Both the position numbers and the translations under genes were made by a program. The notes beneath the pieces are model-generated. The model ran no database searches, was not told where the DNA came from, and was given only the letters and a program-made list of their open reading frames with translations. From JANQHO01 sp965218075 (GTDB lineage: Bacteria > Bacteroidota > Bacteroidia > Flavobacteriales > Schleiferiaceae), in the NCBI GenBank assembly GCA_965218075.1, contig CBDCJZ010000003.1, positions 558,001 through 622,000 on the forward strand: a stretch of DNA of 64,000 nucleotides, read 5' to 3'. Positions 36,569 through 45,102 of the stretch are shown piece by piece. Each line of letters starts with the position of its first letter. Positions within the stretch are counted from its first letter, which is position 1.

Positions 36569-37987
36569 TTAAAAGTCCTTAATATCTCTGCCAAGAAAAC
36601 TCTGAACTGTCCTGAAACCAATATAACACTTAGCAGTATCCCGATATTCGTAATCGCGAGTGCTCACTTGCATAAAGTAGGCTACATCTTTCCAGCTTCC
36701 ACCTCGAATTACTTTTCTTTTCAATGTTTCATCATCACTTTTGATAGCATTGTATTCAAAGTTAGGATTGATATCACTTATGTAATAATAGGAAGCTGCT
36801 TCAAAAGCGGTATTAGTCCATTCAGAAACATTACCAGCCATATTATACAAGTTAAACCCATTAGGAGTATAAGCGGTAGTTTTAACCGGATAAAACCCAC
36901 CATCAGCTGTTAAATTACCTCGTTGTGGTTTAAAATTGGCGAGATAACATCCGGCACTATTTATAGCGTATACCCCACCCCAAGGGTATGTCATAAGGTG
37001 CTGACCTCCGCGTGCGGCATACTCCCATTCAGCTTCTGTAGGGAGACGGAATTCCTGTTCAGGTGATTGTTTATCGCTTATGAGATAATTATTTCTGTAT
37101 TTCGTTCTCCAGTTGCAGAATGCCCTTGCTTGATTCCAATTAATACCAACTACGGGATAATCATCATAAGAGGGGTGCCAGAAATATTTGTCGTGCATCG
37201 GATCGTTATAACTATATGTGAAATCGTGTATCCAACATAAAGTATCGGGATAAACATTGATTATACCCGATTCAAAAAAGGAACTACGATCGGATATTTC
37301 CCGGTTTTCCTTGATGTAATTACGGTAAGAGAAATATTCACCGTCCTGATCTCTATCCTTATAGTCATAAATTACCCTATTACTTTTTTGGGCTGCTTTT
37401 TGCTTGTTGACCCAGGAATATGCATAATTCAATTGACGTATATCTAATACCCGTCTTCCGATATGGCTTTCTTCTGGAGGGAGATACATACTTTCGATTA
37501 TTTCGGTATACTCCGCACTGGGATAACGATCAGTTTCCCATTCTAGGTAAATATCCCAATTCAATCTTTTCTGTAGAGAATCAGGGTAATTAAGGGATAC
37601 ATATTCATTAAAAAAACTGGGGCTTTTTATATCGGCGGCATTGATGAACTCATAGCCTTCCACCAGGCCATCTTTTGCGAGGTGGAAACGCAATATTGAA
37701 TCCCTTACCCAGTGAACAAATTGACGATATTCATTATTAGTTATTTCAGTTTGATCCATCCAAAAAGCTGGAATTGAAACTGTCTTGGAAGGTGAAGTAA
37801 TACTATATGGTACATCCTGGTCAGCATTACCCATGTTATAAGAACCCTGGGGAATGTAAACCATGCCATATGGCTCGGAAGGGTACCATTCAGACCTGTC
37901 CTGGACTCCAACTAATTCCCCATAGTCGTTGCTGCTACACGCTGTAAGAAAACCCAAGCCCCACGACATGATCATCATTTTTTTCAT
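36569..37987 (-). CDS. gldK: Type IX secretion/gliding lipoprotein GldK (PorK)
   Basis: Outer-membrane-associated lipoprotein forming a periplasmic ring with GldN. 472 residues with lipobox LTAC (Cys17). The rest is a formylglycine-generating-enzyme-like fold: MVYIPQGSYNMGNADQDVPY, FWMDQTEITNNEYRQFVHWV, PVVGINWNQARAFCNWRTKY, FRLPTEAEWEYAARGGQ, FNLYNMAGNVSEWT, and KVIRGGSWKD to YIGFRTV. First of the gld genes and 62 bp downstream of the PorP/SprF gene. Confidence 0.95.
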   Translation of the reverse strand: MKKMMIMSWGLGFLTACSSNDYGELVGVQDRSEWYPSEPYGMVYIPQGSYNMGNADQDVPYSITSPSKTVSIPAFWMDQTEITNNEYRQFVHWVRDSILRFHLAKDGLVEGYEFINAADIKSPSFFNEYVSLNYPDSLQKRLNWDIYLEWETDRYPSAEYTEIIESMYLPPEESHIGRRVLDIRQLNYAYSWVNKQKAAQKSNRVIYDYKDRDQDGEYFSYRNYIKENREISDRSSFFESGIINVYPDTLCWIHDFTYSYNDPMHDKYFWHPSYDDYPVVGINWNQARAFCNWRTKYRNNYLISDKQSPEQEFRLPTEAEWEYAARGGQHLMTYPWGGVYAINSAGCYLANFKPQRGNLTADGGFYPVKTTAYTPNGFNLYNMAGNVSEWTNTAFEAASYYYISDINPNFEYNAIKSDDETLKRKVIRGGSWKDVAYFMQVSTRDYEYRDTAKCYIGFRTVQSFLGRDIKDF

Positions 37988-38049
37988 GTTCTACTTTAAT
38001 TAATTTTCTTTTATCAAAAGAATCATTTGTTCAAAAATGATGGATTATA

Positions 38050-39027
38050 TTACAAAAATCTTGGATTTTTATAACTACCTTCTTCTCTAGGTGGGATTTT
38101 CACCTTAAAACAATAGCTTAAAAATACCTCATGGCTGCCTCCTGTAGTGTTAGCTAAAGGGGAAATTGGAATATCGTACGAATAGCCAGCTTTAAAAGGC
38201 TCATTGAATTGATAACCAATATTCAGTCCAATAGCATCTGTTAGTCTATAAGTAACGCCACCCCAAAACTTGTTATTGTATACTGTCGTTATGTTAAAGT
38301 CAATTTGAGGAGAAGATAAAAAATCCATTTTAAGTAAAGTACTTGGATGAATTTCCCAATTGGTTGCTAAGGTAGACCAGTTATAGCCTCCCATTATGTA
38401 GTAATGTCTCATATTCCTCATATTTGCAAATTGAGTAGCAGAACTTGTTTTTGTATACGGATCTACTTCAACTGTAGTTTCCAGCAGACGAGTGCTAGAT
38501 AAACTCATCCAAATTTTATCGCTTTCGTAATAAGTGCCAAAAGAAAGGTCAAACAAGATGCCACCAGCATTTGGACTTGCTAGATTGTGATCGGCAAAAC
38601 CTCGCTCGCCACTTGCCGGAGACCACTTAGCATTTTGAAGGGCATTATTGAAAAGATGTGCCATTAAACCAAAACCAAGAGTTCCATTTGATAATCGTAA
38701 TTGATAAGCATAACCAAGTCCTGCATTCATATTTTGATAAAAACCAAGTTGATCATTAGTTATAGAAATACCAAATCCGCCCTTTAAAATTTTGATGGGA
38801 ACGTTAACAGTTATATTTTGAGTGCTAGGAGCCCCTTTAAAACCCACCCATTGGCTTCGGTGAAAACCAGTAACACAAATGACGCTGCTGTTGCCCGCCA
38901 CACCTGGATTATAAAATATTTTATTATGCATATATTGAGTAAACTGAACGTCTTGCTGACTATAACCGGCAAATGATACTAATCCAAGTGCCAAAACGTG
39001 TACTTTCTGCCTGAATAATTTTATCAT
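38050..39027 (-). CDS. PorP/SprF family T9SS outer-membrane protein
   Basis: 325 residues; signal peptide ends near FAGYSQ. The beta-barrel sequence starts with DVQFTQYMHNKIFYNPGVAG, diagnostic of the PorP/SprF family, and continues with WVGFKGAPSTQNITVNVPI, FGISITNDQLGFYQNMNAGL and GVTYRLTDAIGLNIGYQF. Family members link the outer membrane to the T9SS machinery or anchor adhesins. Leading position before gldK on the same strand suggests this is the system's core copy. A TAAGTTTG box at 39093-39086 may be the operon promoter. Confidence 0.92.
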   Translation of the reverse strand: MIKLFRQKVHVLALGLVSFAGYSQQDVQFTQYMHNKIFYNPGVAGNSSVICVTGFHRSQWVGFKGAPSTQNITVNVPIKILKGGFGISITNDQLGFYQNMNAGLGYAYQLRLSNGTLGFGLMAHLFNNALQNAKWSPASGERGFADHNLASPNAGGILFDLSFGTYYESDKIWMSLSSTRLLETTVEVDPYTKTSSATQFANMRNMRHYYIMGGYNWSTLATNWEIHPSTLLKMDFLSSPQIDFNITTVYNNKFWGGVTYRLTDAIGLNIGYQFNEPFKAGYSYDIPISPLANTTGGSHEVFLSYCFKVKIPPREEGSYKNPRFL

Positions 39028-39729
39028 TCGATGTTAGAAAAAGTCAATAAAAATGTTAAGGATAAATTTTTAATGGCCAAAGCAACAAACTTAACTATTT
39101 TTTCTATTGAGTGACCAGACCAGTACTTTTAGCTTTTTCAAGTTTCTCTTCAAAGATTATCTTATTTCGCTTGTAATACCAAAAACATCACTGACCTTTA
39201 AAACCTTACCCATTGACTTAAAACTACACTCTTCTACCACTGACAAGGCTCTTGCCTAAAACAATTTTAGTAAACTATCCTGTAATACCTATTAAAATAT
39301 AGCAAGCTAAATCATTGTTTTTGTTCCTATATTATTGCACATCATTCCATCCTTCTCCTCAAAAACCTACGTGTAAGAATTCTCTATAATACCTAGAAAA
39401 CCCTGTAATATATACATAAATACATTATATGCTTAACACATACATAACATACTATCATAAATTAATATATATATAAGCTTAGTTAAGAATGGGATATCGA
39501 AAGTTTTAAAAAGATGATAAAATAAACTTCTTTCACTTTTTCATAATAGTAGTTTGCACAGTGCTTGATCCCCTATTGGTTACTATGCTTAATGTAGAAG
39601 GATAAATAATGAATAGGGCTGACTCTCAATTTAAAAATATCGAAAAACTTCCAAATCTTATAACCGAGCAACAGATGAGTTTTGATGAAAGATACTGTTG
39701 ATGAAATACTACGAGGATGAACATCGGGT
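39028..39729. other. 700-bp AT-rich gene-free stretch
   Basis: Upstream leader of the PorP-gldKLMN operon. Includes many short AT runs (39410-39480) and a plus-strand fragment near 39609-39700 (NRADSQFKNIEKLPNLITEQ) that ends in stops and matches nothing I know. The -7-like TAAGTTTG (minus strand) at 39086-39093 is the only regulatory candidate seen. Confidence 0.4.
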
Positions 39730-40119
39730 TTAGCAACCTTCTACTTTAGGATTATAAGGCCTTATATATACCGTTTGTCTAACTTTTTTTTCGGCTCGGA
39801 GACGAATATAGTTACACCCAATCCACGTGTAGGCCATTTTATTTCCTCGAGTAGCCCTAATTAGAAAAGTTGCTTCCTCATCATAAACAAAATCCACTTC
39901 TCCATTTTCATCGGTATAGCTATTGAAGTCAATAATGCTTTTGGGGACAAGGGCTAGGACTTCTACAAAAACATTTGCAACTCTTGTACTATCACTAAGA
40001 GTTTTTACGGTAATGATAAAAGGATATTCGGGGTCTAACTCAACTTTCTTACACGATTGTGTAAAAATCAGCGGAAAGACAGTTGCAAGAATCACTAATA
40101 TTTGGGCAAGTATCTTCAT
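39730..40119 (-). CDS. Small lipoprotein, Ig-like/prealbumin-like fold, ends in Cys
   Basis: 129 residues from MKILAQILVILATVFPLIF, lipobox near FTQSCKK. The mature part looks like a single beta-sandwich of the kind used in carboxypeptidase-regulatory or Big domains: YPFIITVKTLSDSTRVANVF, VEVLALVPKS, DENGEVDFVYDEEATFLIRA, ending RQTVYIRPYNPKVEGC. The terminal residue is Cys. Tandem paralogue of the next gene (same SCKK start, Y-D-E-G pattern, xxGC end). Function unknown; surface-exposed by inference. Confidence 0.6.
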   Translation of the reverse strand: MKILAQILVILATVFPLIFTQSCKKVELDPEYPFIITVKTLSDSTRVANVFVEVLALVPKSIIDFNSYTDENGEVDFVYDEEATFLIRATRGNKMAYTWIGCNYIRLRAEKKVRQTVYIRPYNPKVEGC

Positions 40120-40120
40120 T

Positions 40121-40516
40121 TTAATTATCGTCAACGCATCCATTTATAGAAGACTCGCTAGGGGGCTTGAGATCAATCTTAACTCTTTGTATCTCACTTC
40201 TAATTTCTGTAAATGCACATGCTTTGAAAGAAGCTTTTCTTGCTACAATTTCAACAACAACCTCATTATCAAAAGTTACAACACCCTTGCCATCTTCATC
40301 GGTATACAAGTAATAGTCAACAAAAGTATTTTCAACGGGGGCAAAAACACGAGCTAAGGCATTTTGTACATTTATAGTGTCATATACGGTTACTTTCACA
40401 ATCAACTTATAAGAGTCAATTGTCTTTTTACAAGAGGTGCCTAAAAACATTTCTCCCACGAGAAAAACAAATAATAATAGAGAAGAGAAATCACATACTG
40501 TACTATTAATATTCAC
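40121..40516 (-). CDS. Small lipoprotein, paralogue of the previous one
   Basis: About 131 residues. No ATG precedes the signal peptide; GTG at 40516 or 40531 are the candidates. A TATATTTG box at 40538-40531 would place initiation at about 40525 and favours 40516. The lipobox region is MFLGTSCKK. The mature domain matches its neighbour (LIVKVTVYDTINVQNALARV, TDEDGKGVVTFDNEVVVEI) and ends INGC plus four residues. Separated from its paralogue by one base; presumably an operon. Divergent from pheS, 40 bp apart. Confidence 0.55.
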   Translation of the reverse strand: MNINSTVCDFSSLLLFVFLVGEMFLGTSCKKTIDSYKLIVKVTVYDTINVQNALARVFAPVENTFVDYYLYTDEDGKGVVTFDNEVVVEIVARKASFKACAFTEIRSEIQRVKIDLKPPSESSINGCVDDN

Positions 40517-40554
40517 ATCTTTACCTCTCACAAATATAAAAATAAAAGCATAAT

Positions 40555-41598
40555 ATGGATGATCCGATTTTTAGTGTTATGAAATCAAAGATAAGCAAAT
40601 ATCTAAAAGAGATAGAGATATTTACGTCAGAAGAAGCTTCAGAAATTGAGCAGTTTAGAATAAAGTTTTTAGGGAGAAAAGGAATAATTATAGCTTTATT
40701 CAACGAATTCAAGTTACTAGATAAAGAAGAGAAAAAAGAATTAGGACAATTTTTAAACGAGTTTAAAAATAAGGTTTCTCAAAAAGTAAAAGAGCTCAAA
40801 AGAGCAAGTTCAGATAAAAACCAACCCGACTTTAAAGGAGATCTTTCACGACCCTCCAGATTTAATTTTGAAGGCAGTAGACATCCCGTAAGCCTGGTGA
40901 TTAACTATATTATTTCAATCTTTGAAAAAATAGGCTTTGGCCTGTTGGAAGGACCCGAAATAGAAGACGACTGGCACAACTTTACGGCATTAAACTTCCC
41001 TGAAGAACATCCAGCAAGAAATATGCATGATACTTTTTTTGTTCAGAAAAATCCAGACTGGGCTTTGAGAACGCATACTAGTAGTCTGCAAATACGGGTA
41101 ATGGAAAATCAAAGATTTCCTATCCGAATTATATCTCCGGGAAGGGTTTTCCGAAATGAAACAATTTCAGCCCGCTCACACTATATGTTCCACCAAGTGG
41201 AAGGCTTATACGTTGATAAAGGAGTAAGCTTTGCAGACCTCAAGCAAACACTTTTACACTTCGCTCGAGAATTCTTCGGGAGAAATATAAAAATCAGGCT
41301 ACGCCCTTCCTACTTTCCCTTTACTGAACCAAGTGCTGAAATGGATGTTTATTGGGGTCTTAACAGCGAAGTGGATTATCACATGACCAAAGGAACTGGT
41401 TGGCTCGAAGTGCTCGGTTGTGGTATGGTAGATCCTCAGGTTCTGAAGAATTGCAACATTGACCCTGAAGACTATAGCGGCTATGCTTTTGGAATGGGAG
41501 TAGAGCGCATGGTACTACATCGCTTTAAGATGAATGATATAAGAATGCTATTTGAAAACGATATCAGGATGTTAAAGCAGTTTGGCAGTACTATATAA
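40555..41598 (+). CDS. pheS: Phenylalanine--tRNA ligase alpha subunit
   Basis: Catalytic subunit of the (alpha-beta)2 enzyme. 347 residues. N-terminal coiled-coil (KYLKEIEIFTSEEASEIEQF, FRIKFLGRKGIIIALF) for tRNA binding, then the class II core: HPVSLVINYIISIFEKIGFG, EDDWHNFTALNFPEEHPARN, MHDTFFV, RTHTSSLQIRVME, GRVFRNE, HYMFHQVEGLYVDKG, RPSYFPFTEPSAEMDV, GTGWLEVLGCGMV, and motif 3 YAFGMGVERMVLHRF. pheT is not adjacent; the 260 bp that follow contain no gene. Confidence 0.96.
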   Translation: MDDPIFSVMKSKISKYLKEIEIFTSEEASEIEQFRIKFLGRKGIIIALFNEFKLLDKEEKKELGQFLNEFKNKVSQKVKELKRASSDKNQPDFKGDLSRPSRFNFEGSRHPVSLVINYIISIFEKIGFGLLEGPEIEDDWHNFTALNFPEEHPARNMHDTFFVQKNPDWALRTHTSSLQIRVMENQRFPIRIISPGRVFRNETISARSHYMFHQVEGLYVDKGVSFADLKQTLLHFAREFFGRNIKIRLRPSYFPFTEPSAEMDVYWGLNSEVDYHMTKGTGWLEVLGCGMVDPQVLKNCNIDPEDYSGYAFGMGVERMVLHRFKMNDIRMLFENDIRMLKQFGSTI

Positions 41599-41858
41599 AT
41601 TACAAATGTATAGTAGTCGATAGTTACATCTGAGTCATGATCGGTAGTGTACTGACTCTGGAGCCTATTAATCAGCTTGATTTTTCTAGATCAGATGTGT
41701 TTTCCATTTTCGAAAAAAAATGCAAAAACTTCGATTTCACCTAATATTTATACAGCCTGATATTTTTTAGAGCTTAGCAGTGAGAGGGGGGCTCATTAAC
41801 ATTTTAATTTTGGAATGACACTTAATCTAAACAAAAAACCGTTTTCAAACCTCACATA

Positions 41859-42491
41859 ATGCCTTTACTATATCACATTAATGAAATTGATTTATCCATA
41901 CTTATTTGGCATATTCAGGAGGAAGAATTTAAACTGAAGGAAAATATTATTTTACATCTACCTGATAGTAAAAAACTAGCTCAACTAAAACATCCATGCA
42001 AACGAAGAGAGTTTTTGGCATTAAGACAATGCTTAAATTACTATTACGGACAAAATCCCAAAGTATTCTATACCTCTGATGGCAAGCCTTACTTAGAGAC
42101 AAAAGAAAATATTTCCTTTTCACATACGCATGGCTTTGCCTCAATGATTGTTAGCAAAACTTTGAAAGTGGGTATCGATTTAGAGATATTTCGCAAAGGA
42201 ATAAAGAGGGCTACAGCTAAATTTATGCGAAAAGCTGAGTTTGATTCTTTAGATGAAAACAAGCTAATAGAGCATTTAATTCAATATTGGGGAGCTAAAG
42301 AGGTGGTCGTAAAAATTGAAGGCACCCGAAGGCTCCATTTTAAAAAAGACATTATCATTTCACCCTTCGCTTATAAGCCAGAGCAAGAATCCACCGGTGA
42401 ACTTATAAATGGTAGCCAACGCAAATTGTATGAACTGCGTTTTTCCTATATAAAACCTCTTATTATAACATATGGCTGGAGGAAAGAATAA
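41859..42491 (+). CDS. 4'-phosphopantetheinyl transferase (Sfp/AcpT superfamily)
   Basis: Transfers phosphopantetheine from CoA to carrier proteins. 210 residues. Mg2+/CoA motifs are present: VGIDLEIFRKGIKRATAKF (residues about 104-122, with the G-[IV]-D-x-E signature) and IQYWGAKEVVVKIEG (the WxxKE(A/S) motif as WGAKE, 144-148). The N-terminal RREFLALRQCLNYYYG and ISFSHTHGFASMIVS also match. Bacteroidota of this type have this gene next to GGGP synthase, as here, where the neighbour is dead. Whether it serves fatty acid or secondary-metabolite carriers is unknown. Confidence 0.87.
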   Translation: MPLLYHINEIDLSILIWHIQEEEFKLKENIILHLPDSKKLAQLKHPCKRREFLALRQCLNYYYGQNPKVFYTSDGKPYLETKENISFSHTHGFASMIVSKTLKVGIDLEIFRKGIKRATAKFMRKAEFDSLDENKLIEHLIQYWGAKEVVVKIEGTRRLHFKKDIIISPFAYKPEQESTGELINGSQRKLYELRFSYIKPLIITYGWRKE

Positions 42492-42554
42492 TCATTTAAA
42501 CCATTCTTTTTGCAGAGATAATTGCAGTTTTATTAGGTTTGCCAAAGTTAAGTG

Positions 42555-43302
42555 GAAAGAATAATACTACGTAAAATTAAAGAAAGCAAAAGCTAAAACC
42601 GAAAACTTCTGGCTGTTTTGATTGACCCAGATATTCGAGATAGTGATGCGCTCCAAAAAGTTATTAATCAGATTAATGTGGCAAAAAGTGGATTTTATTT
42701 TTATAGGTGGTAGCCTATTGATTAAAAATGTTTTGGATTGATGTATTACTACCATTAAGTCTAGAACCAAAATCCCAATAATACTTTTTCCGGGAAGTGT
42801 TATATAAGTTTCCAAATATGCTGATGCTATTTTTTATTCTATCATCAATTTCCGGTCGTAATGCTGACTTACTAATCGGAAGCTAGGTAATAGCTGTTTC
42901 CTTATGTAAAACAAGCTAAGCTGGAAGTTTTATCTACTGGTTATATGCTGATTGACAACGGGAAACCTACTGCTACTTCTTAATATGAGTCATATCTTTC
43001 CCATACCTCGTCACAAAAGTGATATTGCTGCTTGTACTGCTATGGCAGGTGAAATGCTTGGCTTACAATTAATTTACATGGATGGAGGTAGTGGAGCAGA
43101 CCAATCAATTAATACAGAAATGATTGCTGAGGTTCGTAAAGCGGTGATTACACCCTACACCCCTTATTATAGGTGTTGGAATACGGGATGCAAATGCTGC
43201 AGTAGAAATTGCTAATGCTGGTGCCGACGTGATTGTAGTTGGTAATGCCACTGAAAAAAATCCATTCATTTATTAAAGATATTGTTGAAGCCTTACATTA
43301 AA
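42555..43302 (+). pseudogene. Broken geranylgeranylglyceryl phosphate synthase (PcrB-like)
   Basis: Plus-strand fragments, in order but in changing frames, cover the whole TIM-barrel enzyme: LLAVLIDPD near 42600, ADFIFIGG-like pieces near 42690, PIILFPGS near 42770, GRNADLLIG near 42860, LSTGYMLIDNGKPTAT near 42940, MSHIFPIPRHKSDIAACTAM (42985 onward), MLGLQLIYMDGGSGADQSIN, then IGVGIRDANAAVEIANAG-like and ADVIVVGNATEKNPF (43220). It would join geranylgeranyl-PP to glycerol-1-phosphate. At least four frameshifts, so non-functional. Confidence 0.82.
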
Positions 43303-43859
43303 TTCTTAAGTTTTGGTGAGTAAAACTTTAAAACCAAAAAAGGTGGAAAAAAAAGAATAGGACAAGACTTATTGCAAAATAAATTTCACCCTGAGTCAAT
43401 GGGGTTTTTCGTAATAATATTCATTTGGATATTTAAAAATCTTTATCATAATAAATAATAAAAACGTAGAATTGAAATGAACATAACAGAGATATACAAA
43501 ATATTCCCTACAGAGGAATTTTGTATAGCGTATTTAGAAAAGAAGTAAGATGGGAAAGAAATAACTTTACTTTTTCCCTCATTGTGGTATTCGGGTCTCT
43601 GTTGAAATATCCACATACCCCCTAACTGAAGAGTATATTCCTTGCCATTGACAACTCCTTAGACAATCTACACCAAAAAGAAAATTTAAAAATTAAAACC
43701 ACTGTTTATGAGTACTCTAGATATTTTGGGAAATACAAATAGTTTTTACTGCTCTGCAAGAAAGGAGCTTAACGGGCTTACTGCAACATTGATCAATTCA
43801 CTTTTGTGATCAAGGTTCTGAGTGGAGATATTTTTCTGAATGGAAACGAAAAAACATAA
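43303..43859 (+). mobile_element. IS1595-family N-terminal fragment and flanks
   Basis: An ATG at 43477 begins MNITEIYKIFPTEEFCIAYL, then a stop, then EITLLFPHCGIRVS. This is the start pattern of IS1595 transposases (F-P-x-E-x-x-C-[IV]-x-[YF]-LE, then a C/H zinc ribbon), as also seen at 26721 and about 63025. No DDE core is present, so the element is only an N-terminal stub. A weak hairpin with T-run (caccctgagtcaatggggtttttc) lies near 43390. Nothing else is recognisable up to pnuC. Confidence 0.55.
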
Positions 43860-44402
43860 ATGAGTAAAAAACTGCTTCTATTAGCGGAGGCCACAGCAGT
43901 AGCGTTTAGTATAATGTACGTCATTTTGTTTACTTATGGCTACGAAATTTGCTGGCTTTTCGCTTTCTTAGCTTCATCCATTTACCTGATTTTATGCTTT
44001 GAGAAAAAAATATATGCAGAATCGTTTTTGCAGTTATTTTATGTCTCTACAGCCATTTATGGCTGGATACACTGGTCAGAGAATGCGGGAAAAAATAGTT
44101 TAAACTGGGATATCCATTGTATGATAATACTGGCTGGTGCGATATTGGTTATTATTTCTGGTTATTTATTAAGTTGGCTTAGTGATGCAGCCTCACCTTA
44201 TATAGATTCATTCACTACAATATTCAGCATCTTTGCTACTTTATTAATGATTTATCTCATTCGCGAAAACTGGGCGTATTGGATTGTAATTGACGTAGTT
44301 TCTATTTTTTTATATTTTAGAAGGAAATTATATCTAACTTCAGTTCTTTTTGGGATTTATACCATTCTTTCTGTAAATGGTTTGATGGAATGGATAGAAT
44401 AA
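43860..44402 (+). CDS. pnuC: PnuC-family vitamin-precursor transporter
   Basis: Facilitated uptake of nicotinamide riboside (classic PnuC) or thiamine (PnuT subgroup). 180 residues, six to seven hydrophobic helices. Signature helix SFLQLFYVSTAIYGWIHWSE contains the substrate-site W-x-x-W equivalent; ENWAYWIVIDVVSIFLYF and LYLTSVLFGIYTILSVNGLM also match. Overlaps the next gene (a NadR-like kinase) by 13 nt, which argues for nicotinamide riboside trapping by phosphorylation. The TPP riboswitch lies downstream and cannot control it, so the substrate is open. Confidence 0.85.
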   Translation: MSKKLLLLAEATAVAFSIMYVILFTYGYEICWLFAFLASSIYLILCFEKKIYAESFLQLFYVSTAIYGWIHWSENAGKNSLNWDIHCMIILAGAILVIISGYLLSWLSDAASPYIDSFTTIFSIFATLLMIYLIRENWAYWIVIDVVSIFLYFRRKLYLTSVLFGIYTILSVNGLMEWIE

Positions 44403-44917
44403 AAAAAATAGTTCTTACTGGCCCTGAATCTAGTGGTAAGTCTTTGTTGACCAGAGAATTGGCTAAATATTTTAACACTAACTGGGCTCCGGAATATGCC
44501 CGCATTTATTTCGAGAAAAACAAAGTAAATTATAGCTACCCTTTATTGCTGATAGTATCTCAAGTTCACAAAAGTCATCAGTTAAAATACATAAGCAAAT
44601 CGAAAGAGCTAATCTTCCTCGATACCGACCTTATCAATTACAAAATATGGTGCGATGTAGTTTATAATAAGACTCATAAGTGGGTCATAAATAATATTCA
44701 AAAGGAGAACGATCATCGATATCTGATAACTTATCCGGATGTTAAATGGAAACTTGACCCCCTTCGACAAAACCCAAACGACCGCATTCGTCTTTTTGAT
44801 CGGCATTTAAGAGAAATTGCTGTGCTTAAAAGGCCTTATCGTGTAATAAAAGGCATGGGGAGTAAACGCTTAAGCAATGCTATTACTTTAGCAAAAGAAC
44901 TTTTATCGCTTTCCTGA
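44390..44917 (+). CDS. NadR-like AAA family ATPase/kinase (ribosylnicotinamide kinase type)
   Basis: 175 residues. P-loop GPESSGKS at 11-18, then ELAKYFNTNWAPEYARIYFE, matching the kinase domain of NadR. FLDTDLINYKIWCDVVY is the D-T-D motif. The segment YPDVKWKLDPLRQNPNDRIR is the lid motif of NadR-type kinases (P-D-[IV]-x-W-x-x-D-x-x-R). No adenylyltransferase half is fused. Likely phosphorylates the vitamin brought in by PnuC. Overlaps pnuC and is followed by a promoter and TPP riboswitch for a separate transcript. Confidence 0.8.
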   Translation: MDRIKKIVLTGPESSGKSLLTRELAKYFNTNWAPEYARIYFEKNKVNYSYPLLLIVSQVHKSHQLKYISKSKELIFLDTDLINYKIWCDVVYNKTHKWVINNIQKENDHRYLITYPDVKWKLDPLRQNPNDRIRLFDRHLREIAVLKRPYRVIKGMGSKRLSNAITLAKELLSLS

Positions 44918-44920
44918 ATT

Positions 44921-44951
44921 TTGCCACATTAAAATTTCTTTACTACCTTTG
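44921..44951 (+). promoter_or_regulatory. Promoter of the TPP riboswitch/TonB receptor transcript
   Basis: TTG (44921-44923), 20-bp spacer, TACCTTTG (44944-44951): a full match to the Bacteroidota TTG-N17-23-TAnnTTTG consensus. The predicted start, about 44957, lies just ahead of the riboswitch and 4 bp after the kinase stop. Confidence 0.65.
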
Positions 44952-44965
44952 TACAATAATTTCAA

Positions 44966-45038
44966 AAGGGGTGCTACGTCTTAAGTGTAGCTGAGATTAT
45001 ACCCATTGAACCTGGACGGGTAATGCTGCCAAGGGATT
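44966..45038 (+). promoter_or_regulatory. TPP (THI-box) riboswitch
   Basis: The conserved core is readable: AAGGGGTGC at the 5' side, CTGAGATTATACCC (consensus CUGAGA...ACCC), then GAACCTGGACGGGTAATGC (consensus ACCUGAUCUGGAUAAUGCC) and GCCAAGGGA at the 3' end, followed by TTTTT. It lies 30-65 nt before the start of the TonB receptor gene. Binding of thiamine pyrophosphate should lower receptor expression. TPP-controlled TonB receptors are known in Bacteroidota. Confidence 0.93.
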
Positions 45039-45102
45039 TTTATTCACTAATTATTAACTCAAGCGGATAATGCCCCTTTTATTCGTGATAATTAAATTTA
45101 TC

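Noticed and set aside
43380..43410. Terminator hairpin (caccctgagtcaatggggttttt) after the GGGP synthase remnant
   Set aside because: Stem of only about 4 bp with a long loop; not reliable enough to list.
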